Source of the DNA: Deinococcus marmoris
GTDB taxonomy: Bacteria > Deinococcota > Deinococci > Deinococcales > Deinococcaceae
DNA length: 7,106 nucleotides
Direction of reading: 5' to 3'
Assembly: GCF_001949125.1 (NCBI RefSeq)
Contig: NZ_MSTI01000059.1
Coordinates: 1-7,106 of the forward strand
The position numbers and the translations under genes are program-made. How positions within the stretch are numbered: position 1 is the first letter of the stretch; each line of letters begins with the position of its first letter. This document shows, piece after piece, positions 6,104-7,106 of the stretch. Under the pieces are notes generated by a model. That model ran no database searches, was not told where the DNA came from, and was given only the letters and a program-made list of their open reading frames with translations.

Positions 6104-6916
6104 ATGAACAGCACAAACGGCCAGCTTTCTTCGCTCCAGACTCCCGGTTTCGGCGAGCGTCACCCGTACTGGGCCATTGCGCTGACCACGCTGGTGCTGG
6201 CCGTCCTGCTTGGCGCGGCAGGAACGGCGCTGTACCTGATGGGTTCGCAGCCTGGCGCGGCGGGCGCCGTGCAGCAGGTACAGCCCGTGACGCTGGTCTA
6301 TCCGTTCTTCGCCCTGTGGCTGGCTGTGATGTTCTTCGCCCGGCGGCAGTGGAAAGCGGTCTCGCCCCAGCGGCTGAGTGGGTTCAAGGTGGACCGCTGG
6401 AGCCTGTTTCTCATCCCGCTGCTGGTGGTCACCATCAACCTGTTCAGCCAGCATCCCGCCCTGCCGCAGACCCTGACCCACTTCGCTTCCCTGATCGCGC
6501 TGGCTGGACTGGTGGGCTTCGTCGAAGAGGGGCTGTACCGGGGCCTGTTCATGAAGTGGCTGCTGCCACGCGGCGTGGTGACAGCGGTGCTGGTGTCGTC
6601 GGTGGCCTTTGCCCTGACCCACGCCCTGAACCTGCTGGGCGGGCAGAGCATGAGCGCCACAGCTTTGCAGATCGTGTTCTCGCTGCTGTTCGGCGTGGTG
6701 GCGGCCCTGCTGCGCCTGCGGGCCGGGTCACTGTTGCCATTGATGCTGTGGCACGCGGCGTTTGATCTGGTCAGCTTTCTGGGGACAGCCAGGCACGAGA
6801 ACCTGGGTCTGCTGGCCCTGAACATCGCCGTGCTGGCCGTCTACGCAGGATGGCTGGCAGTGGGTAACGCCCGTAAAGCTTCTCCACTGATCAACACCCG
6901 CATTGAATTCTCGTGA
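6104..6916 (+). CDS. CPBP-family intramembrane metalloprotease (Abi/CAAX-protease type)
   Basis: The 270-residue protein is a multi-pass membrane protein with hydrophobic segments at about 23-47, 62-79, 100-115, 125-140, 156-175, 185-203, 208-226 and 234-254. It holds the family's motifs in order: EEGLYRG with Glu141, Glu142 and Arg146 (EExxxR), FALTHALN with His173, and LWHAAFD with His217. In the Rce1/CPBP family these Glu and His residues form the active site within the membrane. Members process prenylated or other membrane peptides, and bacterial ones act in bacteriocin self-immunity, signalling or envelope stress. The substrate here cannot be predicted. ATG at 6104 is favoured because the promoter places the transcript start there. 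The gene is divergent from MerR and probably under its control. A repeat element starts 34 bases after the stop, and no separate terminator is seen. Confidence 0.92.
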   Translation: MNSTNGQLSSLQTPGFGERHPYWAIALTTLVLAVLLGAAGTALYLMGSQPGAAGAVQQVQPVTLVYPFFALWLAVMFFARRQWKAVSPQRLSGFKVDRWSLFLIPLLVVTINLFSQHPALPQTLTHFASLIALAGLVGFVEEGLYRGLFMKWLLPRGVVTAVLVSSVAFALTHALNLLGGQSMSATALQIVFSLLFGVVAALLRLRAGSLLPLMLWHAAFDLVSFLGTARHENLGLLALNIAVLAVYAGWLAVGNARKASPLINTRIEFS

Positions 6917-6949
6917 ACCTGTCGGCCGAAGCGATTGCTCGCCTTCTGA

Positions 6950-7106
6950 TACGGACTCCGATTAGAGGGTGTTGAAAACACCCGTAATCCGAGTGGGAGG
7001 AGCAGCGTCCTCATGGGCGTCTGTTCGCGACGATAGCGAGCAGGAGAAAAACGGGTTCCGGGCGTGGAGTGGAGGGATCGGAACAGCGCCGATCCCTCCA
7101 CTCCAC
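6950..7106 (-). mobile_element. Repeat element, copy 2 (opposite orientation, cut by window end)
   Basis: TACGGACTCCG at 6950-6960 is the same terminal sequence as the end of copy 1. Positions 6951-7081 are the reverse complement of 532-662 with 7 differences in 131 bases and no gaps. The preceding bases are TGA (6947-6949), compatible with the TNA target seen at copy 1. A hairpin with a perfect 7-bp stem (6967-6973 with 6977-6983) lies close to the protease gene and could end its transcript, although no T run follows. The open frame on the - strand across this region repeats the peptide of copy 1 and is not a gene. The other end of the element lies beyond the window. Confidence 0.78.
7064..7106. 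repeat. Perfect 18-bp hairpin at the window end
   Basis: GTGGAGTGGAGGGATCGG (7064-7081) is the exact reverse complement of 7089-7106, around the 7-base loop AACAGCG (7082-7088). Copy 1 keeps only the right arm (532-549), and its loop is GACAGCG. The 30 bases 7077-7106 match 520-549 in direct orientation with one difference. The arm therefore may be the start of a further copy facing the other way. Confidence 0.85.

Noticed and set aside
6080..6622. - strand frame of 180 codons opposite the CPBP gene
   Set aside because: It is antisense to a gene with intact family motifs and a clear promoter. The peptide is Gln/Arg/His rich.
1..7106. CRISPR array, tRNA, rRNA, or Deinococcus radiation-response (RDRM) palindrome
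   Set aside because: No regularly spaced short direct repeats, no tRNA-like cloverleaf and no TTATGT...ACATAA-type motif was found by eye.

Overview
The window is high-GC bacterial DNA that I read as Deinococcus or a close relative. This is inference. It rests on the tail of a cold-shock protein, high GC at third codon positions, putative -10 boxes lying directly in front of ATG codons (leaderless mRNAs are common in Deinococcus), and short palindromic intergenic repeats of a type common in that genus. No species can be named from the sequence alone.

Layout: (1) 1-192 holds the C-terminal end of a cold-shock protein gene (+ strand) and its strong intrinsic terminator. (2) 193-908 has no intact gene and is a pile-up of mobile DNA. 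A 266-bp element with perfect 20-bp terminal inverted repeats (223-488) abuts a 172-bp repeat element (492-663). The trinucleotide TAA occurs before, between and after the two. Next comes a 72-codon remnant of an ISAs1-type transposase (667-885). (3) 909-4274 (- strand) is one large gene for a 1121-aa envelope polysaccharide protein. It joins an N-terminal membrane anchor, a GH18-like glycosidase domain, a NodB/CE4 deacetylase domain, and a membrane-embedded processive GT2 glycosyltransferase. (4) 4275-4494 is an intergenic stretch, AT-rich next to the large gene and probably containing its promoter. (5) 4495-5453 (- strand) is an ill-defined zone: a probable membrane protein whose N-terminus cannot be placed, then broken reading frames, including a helix-turn-helix-like fragment and a small helical ORF split by a TGA. 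(6) 5450-6073 (- strand) encodes a MerR-family regulator. It diverges from a CPBP/Abi-type membrane protease gene at 6104-6916 (+ strand). The 30-bp gap between them holds a perfect 19-bp palindrome that overlaps the promoters. (7) 6950-7106 is a second copy of the 172-bp repeat family, in opposite orientation, cut by the window end at a perfect 18-bp hairpin.

How the parts may work together: the large protein has what is needed to polymerise, deacetylate and trim a beta-linked amino-sugar polymer on both sides of the membrane, comparable to splitting PgaC and PgaB functions into one chain. The MerR and CPBP genes form a divergent, probably autoregulated pair. Nothing visible ties them to the polysaccharide gene. 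Two inverted copies of the repeat flank the whole 6.3-kb block, so inversion or exchange by recombination is possible. The features that most merit a second look are the repeat architecture, the three-domain fusion and the MerR/CPBP control region.
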